Counted from the first letter of the stretch, positions 42,427 through 52,787 are shown. The stretch is 64,000 bases of DNA from Verticiella alkaliphila (GCF_018904615.1 NZ_JADCNH010000005.1:124001-188000); one strand, 5' to 3'. The notes: a model not told the origin generated them from the letters alone. Numbers and translations are program-made.

Positions 42427-42762
42427 ATGGAGCAGGTCGACCTGGACGATGGCACCGCTGACCGCTTCCTCCTGGATGCGACAGGCGATTCGCTGGTCGT
42501 CTTTCACAGCAAAGGTTGCGGGAACTGCAAGCAGGCTCGCGAGGCGCTGCCGCAGATGAACCTGCCCGTCGCCCGGCTTTGCTGGGTGGACGCCGAGGCC
42601 AACCGCGGTCTTGTCACGCGCTATGAAGTCTTTCACCTGCCCGCGATGTACCTGGTGCGAAGCGGTGTCTTCTACGGCGCCATCGATGCGCGCCTGGCGA
42701 GCTGGGACATCGGGCGGCAGATCGCCCTCGCCCTGCAAAGCTACCCCGCGGAACTTCCCTAG
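42427..42762 (+). CDS. Thioredoxin-family protein with CGNC active site
   Basis: 111 residues. A thioredoxin fold ([14 protein letters not shown], then cis-Pro in [12 protein letters not shown]) with the active site CGNC instead of CGPC, and no signal peptide, so it is cytoplasmic. The unusual dipeptide should alter redox potential. The start follows a CCCCGGGG-AT stretch with no strong ribosome site. It is divergent from yadG and followed by sstT in the same direction. Confidence 0.88.
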   Translation: MEQVDLDDGTADRFLLDATGDSLVVFHSKGCGNCKQAREALPQMNLPVARLCWVDAEANRGLVTRYEVFHLPAMYLVRSGVFYGAIDARLASWDIGRQIALALQSYPAELP

Positions 42763-42859
42763 GACCTCCCATGGCGTGGCCGGACACGCCAGCGTCCTTT
42801 CAGGTCCGCTTCCTCAAACCTTGCGTCGGCCCCCGAGAGCCGGGGCGCCTGTCCTCATC

Positions 42860-44086
42860 ATGACCGCTACTTCCCGTTCCCTGCGACACCGCATCCTCCA
42901 CGGCAGCCTGGTGGCACAGATTGCCATCGGTCTGGTGCTCGGCATCCTCCTGGCCGTGCTCTGGCCGGCTGGCGCCCTGGGCGTCGGCCTCCTGGGTGAA
43001 CTCTTCGTGCAGGCCCTCAAGGCGGTCGCACCGCTGCTGGTCTTCGTGCTCGTGATCGCATCCATCGCCAACATGCAGCGCACGGGGCAAACCAGTGTCC
43101 GGCCGGTGTTCCTGCTTTACGTCGTCGGCATGCTGGCCGCCGCGCTGGTGGGCGTCACGCTGAGCTTTCTCTTTCCGTCCACACTCGTGCTGCGCGAATC
43201 GGCGAACGTCGCGCCGCCACAGAACGTGGTGGACGTGCTGCACGGCCTTGTGCTGAGCGCCGTGGACAACCCGGTCAGCGCCATTGCCAACGCCAATTTC
43301 ATCGGCATCCTGGTCTGGGCGGTCGGCCTGGGCGTGTTGCTGCGCCATGCGTCGCCGACGACGCGCGCCGTGCTTCACGATGTCTCGCAGGGGGTCACCG
43401 GACTGGTGCGGCTTGTGGTGCGCCTCGCCCCCCTGGGCATCTTCGGACTGGTTGCCGCCACGCTGGCCGCCACGGGGCTGGAGACGTTGCTGACGTATGT
43501 GCACGTGCTGGGCGTATTGATCGCGGGCATGTTGATCGTGGCGCTGGTGGTGAATCCTGCCATTGCCTGGCTCGTGATGCGCCGCAACCCCTATCCCCTG
43601 GTGTTCACCTGCTTGCGTGAGAGTGGTGTCACGGCCTTCTTCACCCGGAGTTCGGCTGCCAACATCCCGGTCAATCTCGAGTTGTGCCGGCGCCTTGGCC
43701 TGAACAAGAACACTTATTCGGTATCGATCCCCATCGGCGCGACGGTGAACATGGCTGGTGCCGCCATCACGATCTCCGTGCTCACCCTCGCTGCCGCGAA
43801 TACCCTGGGCGTGCAGGTGGACCTGCTCACGGCGCTCCTGCTGTGCGTCGTGTCCGTCGTGTGCGCCTGCGGCGTGTCAGGCGTGGCCGGTGGCTCGTTG
43901 CTGCTCATCCCGTTGGCCTGCAGTCTCTTCGGTATCCCCGCGGAGCAGGCCATGGAAGTCGTGGCCGTGGGCTTTGTCATCAGCGTGCTGCAGGATTCTG
44001 CCGAGACGGCGCTCAACTCGTCCACCGACGTCGTGTTCACGGCGGCCGTGCTCGACGCAGACGCTGACGCACCGGCGCCCCAATGA
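42860..44086 (+). CDS. sstT: Serine/threonine:Na+ symporter
   Basis: 408 residues of the dicarboxylate/amino acid:cation symporter fold. [20 protein letters not shown] is the re-entrant loop 1 (serine-rich), [19 protein letters not shown] the NMDG-like Na+ site (here NMAGAA), then [12 protein letters not shown] and [17 protein letters not shown]. Matches SstT in length and signatures. Imports serine and threonine. Confidence 0.93.
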   Translation: MTATSRSLRHRILHGSLVAQIAIGLVLGILLAVLWPAGALGVGLLGELFVQALKAVAPLLVFVLVIASIANMQRTGQTSVRPVFLLYVVGMLAAALVGVTLSFLFPSTLVLRESANVAPPQNVVDVLHGLVLSAVDNPVSAIANANFIGILVWAVGLGVLLRHASPTTRAVLHDVSQGVTGLVRLVVRLAPLGIFGLVAATLAATGLETLLTYVHVLGVLIAGMLIVALVVNPAIAWLVMRRNPYPLVFTCLRESGVTAFFTRSSAANIPVNLELCRRLGLNKNTYSVSIPIGATVNMAGAAITISVLTLAAANTLGVQVDLLTALLLCVVSVVCACGVSGVAGGSLLLIPLACSLFGIPAEQAMEVVAVGFVISVLQDSAETALNSSTDVVFTAAVLDADADAPAPQ

Positions 44087-44126
44087 GCATCGCACGGGCT
44101 GCCCGCTGAGGCCTGACCCGCAGGCC

Positions 44127-44951
44127 TCAGCGGCGTGGCACCAGACCCAAACGTGCCGTCACCGCCGCGAGGATTGCTGGCAACACGGACCCGGCGGGCC
44201 CCTGCAGAGAGACATCTGCCACGGCATCGAGCGGCGTGGGTTCGGGATTGATCTGCACCACCAGCGCGCCATGCCGCGCCGCGACCTGCGGCAGTTCCGC
44301 GGCGGGATACACCAGGGCCGACGTGCCCACTGTCAAGAAGACGCCGCCCTGGGTTGCGAGCGCCATGGCATGCTCCCAGGCATCCGTGGGCAGGGATTCG
44401 CCAAACCACACCACGCCCGGCCGCACCGGCCCGCCGCAGCGGTGGCAGGCGGGGGGATCGAGCCGAGCGCCCCCCTCGGGCATGTCGACGGGCTCGTCGG
44501 CATGTGTCCAGGGCTGCGCACAGCGCCGGCAGCGGGCGGCATCGAGCCGGCCATGCAGGTGCACCACGGACGGATTGCCCGCCCGTTCATGCAGATCATC
44601 GACGTTCTGGGTGACCACGGTCACGCGCGGGAGCAGCCGCGCCAGGGTGGCAACGGCGCGATGCCCGGCATTGGGCCGGGCTTGCAGGATGCGCGCACGG
44701 CGCCACTCGTACCAGCCCCACACCAGGGACGGGTCGGCGTCGAACGCCGCCGGGGTGGCCAGCATGGCCGCGTCGTAGCGTTTCCAGAGCCCCGTGCCGG
44801 GCTGCCGGAAGGTGGCGATGCCGCTCTCGGCAGACACCCCCGCCCCCGTGAATACGACGATATTGCCGGCATGCACGAGACGATCGACCAGCATGGACGG
44901 CACGACGACCGGGTCGGCATCGGGGGGGGAAGCGGGGGGGAGCACAGACAT
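44127..44951 (-). CDS. Sir2-family NAD-dependent protein deacylase
   Basis: 274 residues. NAD site FTGAGVSAESGIATFR, TQNVDDLHERAG, catalytic His in VVHLHGRLD, zinc knuckle CRRC...CHRC, and VVWFGESLP. Removes acyl groups from lysines using NAD. No Tyr/Arg desuccinylase pair is evident, so simple deacetylation is likely (inference). Its start is 135 bp from the divergent hydrolase gene. Confidence 0.93.
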   Translation of the reverse strand: MSVLPPASPPDADPVVVPSMLVDRLVHAGNIVVFTGAGVSAESGIATFRQPGTGLWKRYDAAMLATPAAFDADPSLVWGWYEWRRARILQARPNAGHRAVATLARLLPRVTVVTQNVDDLHERAGNPSVVHLHGRLDAARCRRCAQPWTHADEPVDMPEGGARLDPPACHRCGGPVRPGVVWFGESLPTDAWEHAMALATQGGVFLTVGTSALVYPAAELPQVAARHGALVVQINPEPTPLDAVADVSLQGPAGSVLPAILAAVTARLGLVPRR

Positions 44952-45086
44952 GATGAGGGGGCCACGCAGGCGACGAGCAGGAGGCTGCCGCCAGTGCTGC
45001 CATGGTACGCGGATCGCGGGCAGCAGTGAAGCCTGTCAGTGGCGTTCCGTGCGGAACTGTAGCGCAGCGTCGGCGTCTCATCCCTC

Positions 45087-46130
45087 ATGGCTCTGCTCTC
45101 CACCCGCCGCCGGCGATGCTTCGCCGGGTTTCTGGCCCTCCTCCTGCTCTCGACACTGGCTGGGCTGGTCTGGATCGACCGCTGGCAACGCGAGAAGATC
45201 TTCTCCATCGAACTCGGCGAACAGCGCTGGTGGCGCGAGGCGCCACCGGGCACGGAGGTGTTCGACATCGCACTGCCGGGCGGGGAATCCTTGCGCGCCT
45301 GGTATATCGGCCAGCCGCGCGCGGATGCGCCCGCCGTGCTGTACCTGCACGGCGCGCGCTGGAATCTGCACGGCACGGTGTTCCGGATGGAGCGATGGCA
45401 CGAGCTGGGCTATTCGATCCTGGCGATCGATTACCGCGGCTTCGGCGCCTCGTCGCCTCGTCTGCCCTCGCAGGCGAGTGCCACCGCGGACGCCCAAGCC
45501 GCCCTCGCGGAACTCGCCCGCCGTCAGCCCGATCCGTCCCTGCGCTTCGTCTACGGCCACAGCCTGGGCGGCGCGGTGGCCGCGCAATTGGCGACCCAAC
45601 AGGATGCCCCGCCCTTCGCCGGCCTGATCCTGGAATCCACCTTCACCAATGTGCGCGACATGATCGGCACGACGCGCTGGGACGAGATCCCCGGCCTGGG
45701 GTTGCTGGTGACCCAGCCCTTCGACTCCACCGCGGCGCTGGCCCGTCTGCATGTGCCCTTGCTCGTGCTGCATGGGACGGCCGACCGCGTGGTACCGGTG
45801 GACATGAGCGACGCGCTCATCAACGCTGCCGGTGGCGCGGGCGGGCTGCGCCGCCTGGCGCAGTTCGAGGGTGCCTCGCACTCGGGCGCCAGCCGCAGCG
45901 CAGGCTATGCCGAAGCGGTGCAGCAGTTCGTGCGGGATGCGCGGGCGCGTACGCCGGCAAGCCAGCCAGCCGCGCACGCGGGTAGGAGGCCGCCCTGCCA
46001 GGCCTGCCCGGCCGCGTCCGCGGGACGCCGGCCTCTAGCGCGCCCTGCATTCACCCGCGCGCCGGCACTCGGGCATAGCCCGCCCATGCCGAACCATTGC
46101 GCTCGCGCAGCGCCGCCCGCAGCAGCGTGA
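45087..46130 (+). CDS. Alpha/beta hydrolase, membrane-anchored, with odd C-terminal tail
   Basis: 347 residues. An N-terminal membrane anchor (FAGFLALLLLSTLAGLVWI) is followed by a hydrolase domain: YLHGARWN oxyanion region, nucleophile GHSLGG, acid HGTADRVVP and a His in GASHSG. Domain length fits up to residue ~290 (REQ-type VRDARAR). The final ~55 residues are Pro/Ala/Arg-rich and overlap the convergent LysR gene by 80 bp. They look like read-through past a lost stop. Related to YqiA/BAAT-type serine hydrolases; substrate unknown. Confidence 0.85.
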   Translation: MALLSTRRRRCFAGFLALLLLSTLAGLVWIDRWQREKIFSIELGEQRWWREAPPGTEVFDIALPGGESLRAWYIGQPRADAPAVLYLHGARWNLHGTVFRMERWHELGYSILAIDYRGFGASSPRLPSQASATADAQAALAELARRQPDPSLRFVYGHSLGGAVAAQLATQQDAPPFAGLILESTFTNVRDMIGTTRWDEIPGLGLLVTQPFDSTAALARLHVPLLVLHGTADRVVPVDMSDALINAAGGAGGLRRLAQFEGASHSGASRSAGYAEAVQQFVRDARARTPASQPAAHAGRRPPCQACPAASAGRRPLARPAFTRAPALGHSPPMPNHCARAAPPAAA

Positions 46131-46995
46131 GAAAGCGCTCGGCCGCCGGCGCGAGCGAGCGGCCGTGCTGGGTGACCACCGAGACGTCGCGCGAGACCCG
46201 GGGCACCAACATCCGGATCACCAGGTCCGGATGGGCCGGCACGCTGGCATAGGCAGAGGGCAGGATCGCGGCGGCCTCCCCGCTGCGTGCGAGCCACAGC
46301 GCGGTCGACAGAAACGACACCTCGTTGACGACCTCCAGCGCCACGCCCGCCCGGCTCGCAGCCAGATCGACCAGCGGGCGCACGCCGTAGCCGGGCCGCC
46401 CCGCCACGACAGGGTGCCCCGCCAGATCCCGCCAGCGGACGGTGGCTCGCGCCGCCAGCGGATGGTCGTCGCGGCACACGAGACACAACACGTCGCGCAC
46501 GAGGGGGGTCAGGTCCACTTCGCCGCCCGCGCGCTCGGGCGTGCCGATGCCGAAGTCCACGTGCCCGCCCACCACGCGCGACAGGAACTGGTCCGGCGCG
46601 CAATCATCGATCTGCACGCTCACGCCGGGATAGTCGGCCCGGAACCTCGGCAGCACCAGCGGGATCAGCATGCCGGCCAGCGTGGGCGTGATGGCCACGC
46701 TCACCCGCCCGCGCGTCAAGGCCGACAGCCCTGCCGCGCCGGCACCCAGCAGATCCACGTCCCGCAGGATGCGCTCGATCACCACAGCGGCCTCCTCGCC
46801 TGCGTCCGTGGGTTGCAGGGATCGCGTGGTCCGATCGAAGAGCCGCACGCCCAGGCCGTCCTCGAGCTGGCGCACCAGCACGCTCACTGTGGATTGCGTG
46901 ACAAAGAGCTGCTCGGCCGCGGCGCGCAACTTGCGCAGCTGGTACACCGCGAGGAACGCGCGCATCTGACGCACACTGGGAACGAAACGGCGCAT
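46051..46995 (-). CDS. LysR-family regulator beside the decarboxylase
   Basis: 314 residues. Helix-turn-helix KLRAAAEQLFVTQSTVSVLVRQLEDGLG, then the substrate-binding domain (VSVAITPTLAGMLIPLVLPRF; DFGIGTPER). Divergent from the amidohydrolase/decarboxylase gene with a 92-bp gap. An ATTC-N12-GAAT half-site pair at about 46994-47013 touches its own start codon, a possible autoregulatory site. Its tail overlaps the hydrolase gene. Confidence 0.92.
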   Translation of the reverse strand: MRRFVPSVRQMRAFLAVYQLRKLRAAAEQLFVTQSTVSVLVRQLEDGLGVRLFDRTTRSLQPTDAGEEAAVVIERILRDVDLLGAGAAGLSALTRGRVSVAITPTLAGMLIPLVLPRFRADYPGVSVQIDDCAPDQFLSRVVGGHVDFGIGTPERAGGEVDLTPLVRDVLCLVCRDDHPLAARATVRWRDLAGHPVVAGRPGYGVRPLVDLAASRAGVALEVVNEVSFLSTALWLARSGEAAAILPSAYASVPAHPDLVIRMLVPRVSRDVSVVTQHGRSLAPAAERFLTLLRAALRERNGSAWAGYARVPARG

Positions 46996-47087
46996 TCGAA
47001 AAACCCGAAGAATGGTCTGGAATAATTCAATTTACGCGTTCTCGGGCGTGCATTCCAATGCCTGCACAAGACATCGGAGACTGCGCA

Positions 47088-48131
47088 ATGCCCAACCCCG
47101 CCGAACGCGGCTATCGCCGCATCGCCACTGAGGAAGCCTGGACCACGCCCGAGATCATGCAGCGCTACCAGCAGATGCTGGAGCGCGGTGATCATGGGGA
47201 TCCGGGCTTCGCCAGCCTGTGGGGCTTCTTCGCGACCAGCCAGACGCCGCGCGCGCGTGACCTCTACGAACGCGTGCAGGATCTCGAAGCACGCCGCCTG
47301 GCCGACATGGATGCGACCGGCATCGACATGCAGCTCCTGATGCTCACGGCACCCGGCGTGCAGATGTTCGATCCGGACACGGCCTGCGCGCTGGCGGCAT
47401 CGACCAACGACCAGCTCGCCGAGACCGTGCGCCGCCACCCCTCGCGCTTCGCGGGGCTCGCCGCCGTGGCGCCCCAGGCCCCGCAGGCCGCGGCAGCCGA
47501 GCTCGAGCGTGCGGTGACGCGGCTGGGCCTGAAGGGGGTGGTGATCAATTCGCACGTGAACGGCGAATACCTGGACGACGAAAAATTCTGGGACATCTTC
47601 GCCGCGGCCGAAGCCCTGGACGTGCCGGTATACATCCACCCGAACACGCCCTCGCCACAGATGATCGAGCCCTTCCTGTCGCGTTGCCTGGACGCGGCGA
47701 TCTATGGCTTCGCCGCCGAGACCGGGCTGCACGTGCTGCGTCTCATCGTGGCCGGGGTCTTCGATCGCTTCCCGCGCCTGAAGATGGTGCTGGGCCACCT
47801 GGGTGAAGGCCTGCCGTACTGGCTGTATCGCGTGGATTTCATGCACGGCGGCATCGTGCGTGCGAACCGCAGCCCCGGCGTGAAGCCACTGCAACGCGCG
47901 CCCAGCGAGTACCTGCGCGAGAACTTCCACTACACCACGAGCGGCATGTGCTGGGAGCCTGCCATCACCTACGTGCAGCAGCTGATGGGACACGATCGCG
48001 TGATGTATGCGATGGACTATCCCTACCAGTTCGTGAAGGAAGAAGTCGACGCCATGGACGCCCTGCCCCTCACCCCAGCGCAGAAGCACGCGTTCTTCCA
48101 GGGCAATGCCGAGCGGGTCTTCAAGCTCTAG
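47088..48131 (+). CDS. Amidohydrolase-2 family decarboxylase (2,6-/2,3-dihydroxybenzoate type)
   Basis: 347 residues. The N-terminal ATEEAW motif, HPNTPSP (metal His), GHLGEGLPYW and AMDYPYQ (metal Asp) match gamma-resorcylate and 2,3-dihydroxybenzoate decarboxylases, which use Zn or Mn for non-oxidative, cofactor-free decarboxylation. ATG 47088 is chosen because GGAG lies 9 bases upstream; another ATG at 47058 lacks one. Exact substrate unknown. It neighbours a Bug receptor gene and a LysR gene, suggesting aromatic acid uptake and breakdown. Confidence 0.85.
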   Translation: MPNPAERGYRRIATEEAWTTPEIMQRYQQMLERGDHGDPGFASLWGFFATSQTPRARDLYERVQDLEARRLADMDATGIDMQLLMLTAPGVQMFDPDTACALAASTNDQLAETVRRHPSRFAGLAAVAPQAPQAAAAELERAVTRLGLKGVVINSHVNGEYLDDEKFWDIFAAAEALDVPVYIHPNTPSPQMIEPFLSRCLDAAIYGFAAETGLHVLRLIVAGVFDRFPRLKMVLGHLGEGLPYWLYRVDFMHGGIVRANRSPGVKPLQRAPSEYLRENFHYTTSGMCWEPAITYVQQLMGHDRVMYAMDYPYQFVKEEVDAMDALPLTPAQKHAFFQGNAERVFKL

Positions 48132-48214
48132 CGCAGCATCCCGTGACATCATGACCGATCCCGGCGCGCGGCCCACGGAACGCGCCCACAGACCGGGACG
48201 GACGAGGAGACACC

Positions 48215-49195
48215 ATGTTCGACCGACGTCATGCGCTGCGCACGATCGGTGCGGCCACCCTGGCCGCCGTGTTGCCGCTGGCGGCATCCGCTGCCGCCTA
48301 TCCGGATCGGGCCATTCGCCTGATCGTCACGTTCCCCGCGGGCGGCAGCAGCGATGCGGCCGCCCGCATCGTGGCGCCGCAGCTGGCAGAGCAGCTGGGC
48401 CAGCCGGTCATCGTGGAGAACCGGCCCGGTGCGGGCGGCGGCGTGGGCCTTGATGCCGCGGCCAAATCCCCGGCAGACGGCTACACGCTGGTGCTGGCAT
48501 CAGCAGGCGGCCTCACGGCCAATCCGACGCTGTACCCCAACCTTGGCTATGCGCCGGAGCGCGACTTCGCGCCCATCACGCTCTTTGGCACGAGCCCGTT
48601 GGTGCTGGTGGCGAATCCGGCGCTTGCCGCCAATGATGCGGCGGGCGTGGCACGGCTCGCCAAGGCCGAACCGGATCGACTGTCCTACGGCTCCGGAGGC
48701 AACGGCACGGCCATGCACCTGTCGGGTGAACTCTTCAAATCCATGACGGGCAGCAAGATTCAGCACATCCCGTATCGCGGCAGCGCGCCGGCGGTGCTTG
48801 CCGCGATGTCGGGCGAAACCCAGCTTGCGATCGCGGACATCGCGAGCGTCAAGCAGCAGCTCACAGGCGGCAAGCTCAAGGCCATTGGCGTGCTGGGACC
48901 TCAGCGCAGCGCGCTCGCCCCGGAGATTCCCACGCTGGCCGAATCCGGCGTGCCAGGCTACGAGGCCGTGGGCTGGTTCGCGATCCTCGCGCCGGCAGGG
49001 ACACCGGCGCCGGTGGTGGCCCGGCTGAACGAAGCCATCGTGGCTGTGCTGCAGCACCAGGAGACGCGTGAGCGCTTCGCCGCTGCCGGACTGGAGCCGT
49101 TGACGAGCACGCCTGACGCGCTGCGCGAGCTCATGCGATCGGAAACGCAGAAGTGGGCGAAAGTGATCCGCGACTCCGGTGCCAAGGTGGACTGA
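48215..49195 (+). CDS. Bug-type (TctC) periplasmic solute receptor
   Basis: 326 residues with a signal peptide (MFDRRHALRTIGAATLAAVLPLAASAAA; the twin Arg hints at Tat export). Family motifs: YPDRAIRLIVTFPAGGSSDAAAR, NRPGAGGGVGLDAAAKSPADGYTL, and HIPYRGSAPAVLAAMSG. It binds a carboxylate. No tctA/tctB permease is near. It is 83 bp after the decarboxylase, probably the same transcript. Confidence 0.93.
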   Translation: MFDRRHALRTIGAATLAAVLPLAASAAAYPDRAIRLIVTFPAGGSSDAAARIVAPQLAEQLGQPVIVENRPGAGGGVGLDAAAKSPADGYTLVLASAGGLTANPTLYPNLGYAPERDFAPITLFGTSPLVLVANPALAANDAAGVARLAKAEPDRLSYGSGGNGTAMHLSGELFKSMTGSKIQHIPYRGSAPAVLAAMSGETQLAIADIASVKQQLTGGKLKAIGVLGPQRSALAPEIPTLAESGVPGYEAVGWFAILAPAGTPAPVVARLNEAIVAVLQHQETRERFAAAGLEPLTSTPDALRELMRSETQKWAKVIRDSGAKVD

Positions 49196-49297
49196 CCGCG
49201 TCCAGGAGCGGCTGCCGGCCTGACGAGCACGGATATTGCTCTAGCGCGTGCCCGCGTTCGAATGACGCGCGATCCACGCTCAGGAGCCCAGATTTCC

Positions 49298-50893
49298 ATG
49301 TCGTTGTCCCGATGGTCCGTAGCAGCTCGGCTGTATGCCGGTTTTGGCGTCATCCTGACGCTCTTGGTCGTAGTGGCGGGCATCTCCGTCGTCAAGGTCA
49401 GTGCGATCGACACGGCGCTGCGCGCCAATGCCGAGGTGCACACCGCAGTTCAACGCTACGCCATCAACTTTCGCGGCTCGGTACACGATCGCGCCATTGC
49501 GATCCGGGACGTCGTCCTGAGCGCATCGGCCGAGGAGCGGCGCCGCGAGCTCGCCAACATCCAGCAGCTTGCGCAGTTCTATGACCAGTCGCGTAAGCCG
49601 CTGGAAGCGCTGGTGTCGGCAGACAACGTGGAGCCGGAGCTCGCCAGGCGCTACGCGGCCATTCGTGACGTCGAGGCCCGCGCCTTGCCGGTCACGGCCG
49701 CGCTGATCGCGGCTGCGGACGAGGATACCGCCATTGCCCGCGAGCAGCTCTGGAGCGAGGCACGTCCGCTCTACGTGCAATGGCTTGCGGCCATCAACCA
49801 GCTCATCGATCTGAAGGAAGCCAACATCCAGGCGCAGAACCGGTTCGCCCTGCAGGAGGCAGGCGGATTCGTCCCGTTGATGCTCACTGCCCTCGCGCTC
49901 GCCCTGCTGCTCAGCGCCGTGGTGGCCTGGCGCGTCGCACGCAGCATCCGGGGCCAGCTTGGCGCCGAACCCACCGCGCTGGCGGCCGTCGCAGGCCGCG
50001 TGGCGGACGGCGATCTGAGCGTCGTCATCGACACACCCAACACCCGCCGCGAGAGCGTCCTGGCATCGCTCGGAGCCATGCAACGCCACTTGGCCACGGT
50101 GGTCGCTGACGTGCGCACCGCATCGGCGGCCATGGAATCTAACGCCGAAGATCTTGCCTCGGGCAACGCCGGCCTGCTGCAGCGGACTGAGGAACAGGCG
50201 AGCAGTCTGCAGCAGACGGCCGCCTCGATGCACCAGATGACACAATCCGTGCGCAACAACGCCGACGCCGCGCAAAAGGCCACGGAGCTTGCCACGGGTG
50301 CCAGCGCCGCAGCCGGACACGGCAGCGCCGTGGTGAACGACGTCGTTGCCACCATGGACGACATCCGGGACAGTTCGCGCCGCATCGCCGATATCATCGG
50401 TGTCATCGATTCGATCGCCTTCCAGACCAACATCCTGGCTCTCAACGCTGCCGTCGAAGCCGCGCGCGCGGGCGAGCAGGGTCGGGGCTTCGCGGTGGTG
50501 GCGGCCGAAGTCCGGGCGCTGGCCCAGCGCAGTGCGCAAGCCGCTCGTGAAATCAAGGCCCTGATCGAATCGAGCGTCGGCCGCGTGGAGGACGGCGCGC
50601 AACTGGCCAGCCGGGCGGGCGAAGCCATGACGGACATCACGTCGCAAGTGCAGCGCGTCTCCGATCTCATCGCCGAGATCAGCATGGCAACCCAGCAACA
50701 AAGCGCGAGCATCGATCAGGTCAGCAGCGCCATCCAGCACCTCGACCAGTTCACGCAACAGAATGCCGCCCTGGCCCAGCAAGGCGCGGCCTCGTCGGAC
50801 GATCTGCGCCGTCAGGCCGGCTCACTGAGCGAAGCCATGAAGACGTTCAGGCTCGAGATGACGCCACAGGCCCCCGCGCTCCTGCCGGCGTGA
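49298..50893 (+). CDS. Methyl-accepting chemotaxis protein, four-helix-bundle sensor
   Basis: 531 residues. Membrane helix ~12-32, periplasmic four-helix domain ~33-190, second membrane helix ([22 protein letters not shown]), HAMP ~215-265, and a signalling coiled coil with the invariant tip [36 protein letters not shown] 49298 with AGGAG 11 bases upstream. No CheR-binding pentapeptide at the C-terminus. Signals through CheA/CheW. Confidence 0.94.
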   Translation: MSLSRWSVAARLYAGFGVILTLLVVVAGISVVKVSAIDTALRANAEVHTAVQRYAINFRGSVHDRAIAIRDVVLSASAEERRRELANIQQLAQFYDQSRKPLEALVSADNVEPELARRYAAIRDVEARALPVTAALIAAADEDTAIAREQLWSEARPLYVQWLAAINQLIDLKEANIQAQNRFALQEAGGFVPLMLTALALALLLSAVVAWRVARSIRGQLGAEPTALAAVAGRVADGDLSVVIDTPNTRRESVLASLGAMQRHLATVVADVRTASAAMESNAEDLASGNAGLLQRTEEQASSLQQTAASMHQMTQSVRNNADAAQKATELATGASAAAGHGSAVVNDVVATMDDIRDSSRRIADIIGVIDSIAFQTNILALNAAVEAARAGEQGRGFAVVAAEVRALAQRSAQAAREIKALIESSVGRVEDGAQLASRAGEAMTDITSQVQRVSDLIAEISMATQQQSASIDQVSSAIQHLDQFTQQNAALAQQGAASSDDLRRQAGSLSEAMKTFRLEMTPQAPALLPA

Positions 50894-50904
50894 GCCTGCG
50901 GCCT

Positions 50905-51234
50905 TCAGGTGGCGCCAAGGCCTACCAGCGCATCGCGGATCGGTGCGGCCGACGTGGGCCGCACCAGCCGCGACACTTCCTGGCCGTCGCGAAGAAACAC
51001 GAGGGTGGGCCAGAGCCTGACTCGGTAGGCACGGCCCAGCGGCCTGCCCTTGCCGTCTTCGACCTTCCAGTGCGGCACGTGGGCGAAGTCGCCAAGCGCT
51101 TCCGCCAGGGGCGGCTGCGTGGCTTTGCAATGCGGACACCAGTCCACCCCGAACTCCAGCACGAGCGGACCTCGCACTGCAGCCACATCGACCGCGGCGG
51201 GTTCGACGGCAGGAAAGTCAGAGGTGTATGCCAT
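50905..51234 (-). CDS. Thioredoxin family protein (CPHC)
   Basis: 109 residues. Thioredoxin fold with VDWCPHCKATQ active site, the DsbA-like CPHC dipeptide, and a cis-Pro in LWPTLVFL. No signal peptide. Such CPHC cytoplasmic forms are oxidising compared with thioredoxin. It is 8 bp downstream of spoVR and could be the fourth gene of the prkA operon, linking it to stress. Confidence 0.9.
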   Translation of the reverse strand: MAYTSDFPAVEPAAVDVAAVRGPLVLEFGVDWCPHCKATQPPLAEALGDFAHVPHWKVEDGKGRPLGRAYRVRLWPTLVFLRDGQEVSRLVRPTSAAPIRDALVGLGAT

Positions 51235-51242
51235 GCGGTCTC

Positions 51243-52787
51243 CTAGGGGCGCAACTCACGCACCGCGCCCACGCGCCCTTCCGTGTCGACATCCTCCAGG
51301 CGCACCTTGAAGCCCCACAGGCGACCGATGTGTTTCATGACGGCATCGGTGTCTTCACTCGCGAGCGGCCGACCGCGCGACTTCTGGTGACGCAGGACGA
51401 GCGAGCGGTCCGACTCCCGGTGATAACGCCATACCTGGATATCGGGCACGAGGGCATCGCGATTGTGCTGCTCGGCGAGCAACGAACGAATGCGCCGGTA
51501 GCCATCGTCGTCGTGGATGGCGTCGATCTCGAGCTTGGAGCGTGCCTGGTGATCGGCCACGGCGAAGAACCGGAACTCGCGAATGAGGCGCGGCGACAGG
51601 AACTGCGCGATGAAGGACTCGTCCTTGAAGTTGCGCATGGCGAAGTCGAGCGTCTTCTGCCAATCGGAGCCTGCAATGTCGGGGAACCAGCGCCGATCCT
51701 CGTCCGTGGGGTTCTCGCAGATGCGGCGGATGTCCTGCATCATCGCGAAGCCCAGCGCATATGGGTTCATGCCGCGATAGCCACGATGATCGAACCCGGG
51801 CTGTGCCACGACACTCGTGTGGCTCTGCAGGAACTCCATCATGAACCCGTCGTCCACCAGCCCCTTCTCGTACATCCGGTTGAGCAGCGTGTAGTGCCAG
51901 AACGTGGCCCAGCCTTCGTTCATGACCTTGGTCTGCATCTGCGGATAGAAGTACTGCGCGAGCCGGCGCACGATGCGCACGATCTCCTTTTGCCACGGGG
52001 CGAGCGTGGGCGAATGCTTCTCGATGAAATAGAGCAGATTCTCTTCCGGCTCCGGCGGGAAGACTTCCGGCGCACGCGTGGCGGCCGCCGAGCCGTGCCC
52101 CACCGGCACCGTGCGCCACAGGTCGTTGTACTGCTGGCGCGCGAACTCCTCTCGGGCGGACTGGCGTGCTGCCTCCTCGCGCAGCGAGATGCGGCGCGGC
52201 CGCGTGTAGCGATCCACGCCGTGGGACATGAGCGCGTGGCAGGAATCCAGGACCGCCTCGACCTCACCGATGCCGTAGCGCTCCTCGCAACTCATGATGT
52301 AGTTGCGCGCGAACACCAGGTAGTCGAGGATGCCGTCCGCATCCGTCCACTGCCGAAAGAGGTAGTTGCCCTTGAAGAAGGAATTGTGGCCGTAGCACGC
52401 ATGCGCGATCACCAGGGCCTGCATGGCCATGGTGTTCTCCTCCATCAGGTAGGAGATGCACGGATTCGAATTGATGACGATCTCGTAGGCAAGGCCTTGC
52501 ATGCCCGAGCGATACGACTGCTCGTTGCGGATGAACTCCTTGCCGTAGGACCAGTGGGGGTAACCGATGGGCAGACCCGAGGACGCATAGGCATCGAGCA
52601 TCTGCTCGGACGTGATGATCTCGATCTGGTTCGGGTAGGTATCCAGACGGAATTCATCGGCCGCGAGGCGCGAGATCGCCTCGTCGTATTGCTGGACGAG
52701 CTCGAAGGTCCATTCCGAGCCCGTGGAAATGGGCTGGCGCGCCGAGGAAGGGGCCAGGGCCGACGCGCGGGATTCGATCGCATTCAT
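51243..52787 (-). CDS. SpoVR family protein (YcgB)
   Basis: 514 residues, normal length. WTFELVQQYDEAISR, YPNQIEIITSEQMLDAYASSGLP, NSNPCISYLMEENT, HACYGHNSFFKGN and NEGWATFWH are the family's conserved blocks. Third member of the prkA-yeaH-spoVR stationary-phase module; biochemical role unknown. ATG 52787 overlaps the yeaH stop by 4 bp. Confidence 0.93.
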   Translation of the reverse strand: MNAIESRASALAPSSARQPISTGSEWTFELVQQYDEAISRLAADEFRLDTYPNQIEIITSEQMLDAYASSGLPIGYPHWSYGKEFIRNEQSYRSGMQGLAYEIVINSNPCISYLMEENTMAMQALVIAHACYGHNSFFKGNYLFRQWTDADGILDYLVFARNYIMSCEERYGIGEVEAVLDSCHALMSHGVDRYTRPRRISLREEAARQSAREEFARQQYNDLWRTVPVGHGSAAATRAPEVFPPEPEENLLYFIEKHSPTLAPWQKEIVRIVRRLAQYFYPQMQTKVMNEGWATFWHYTLLNRMYEKGLVDDGFMMEFLQSHTSVVAQPGFDHRGYRGMNPYALGFAMMQDIRRICENPTDEDRRWFPDIAGSDWQKTLDFAMRNFKDESFIAQFLSPRLIREFRFFAVADHQARSKLEIDAIHDDDGYRRIRSLLAEQHNRDALVPDIQVWRYHRESDRSLVLRHQKSRGRPLASEDTDAVMKHIGRLWGFKVRLEDVDTEGRVGAVRELRP

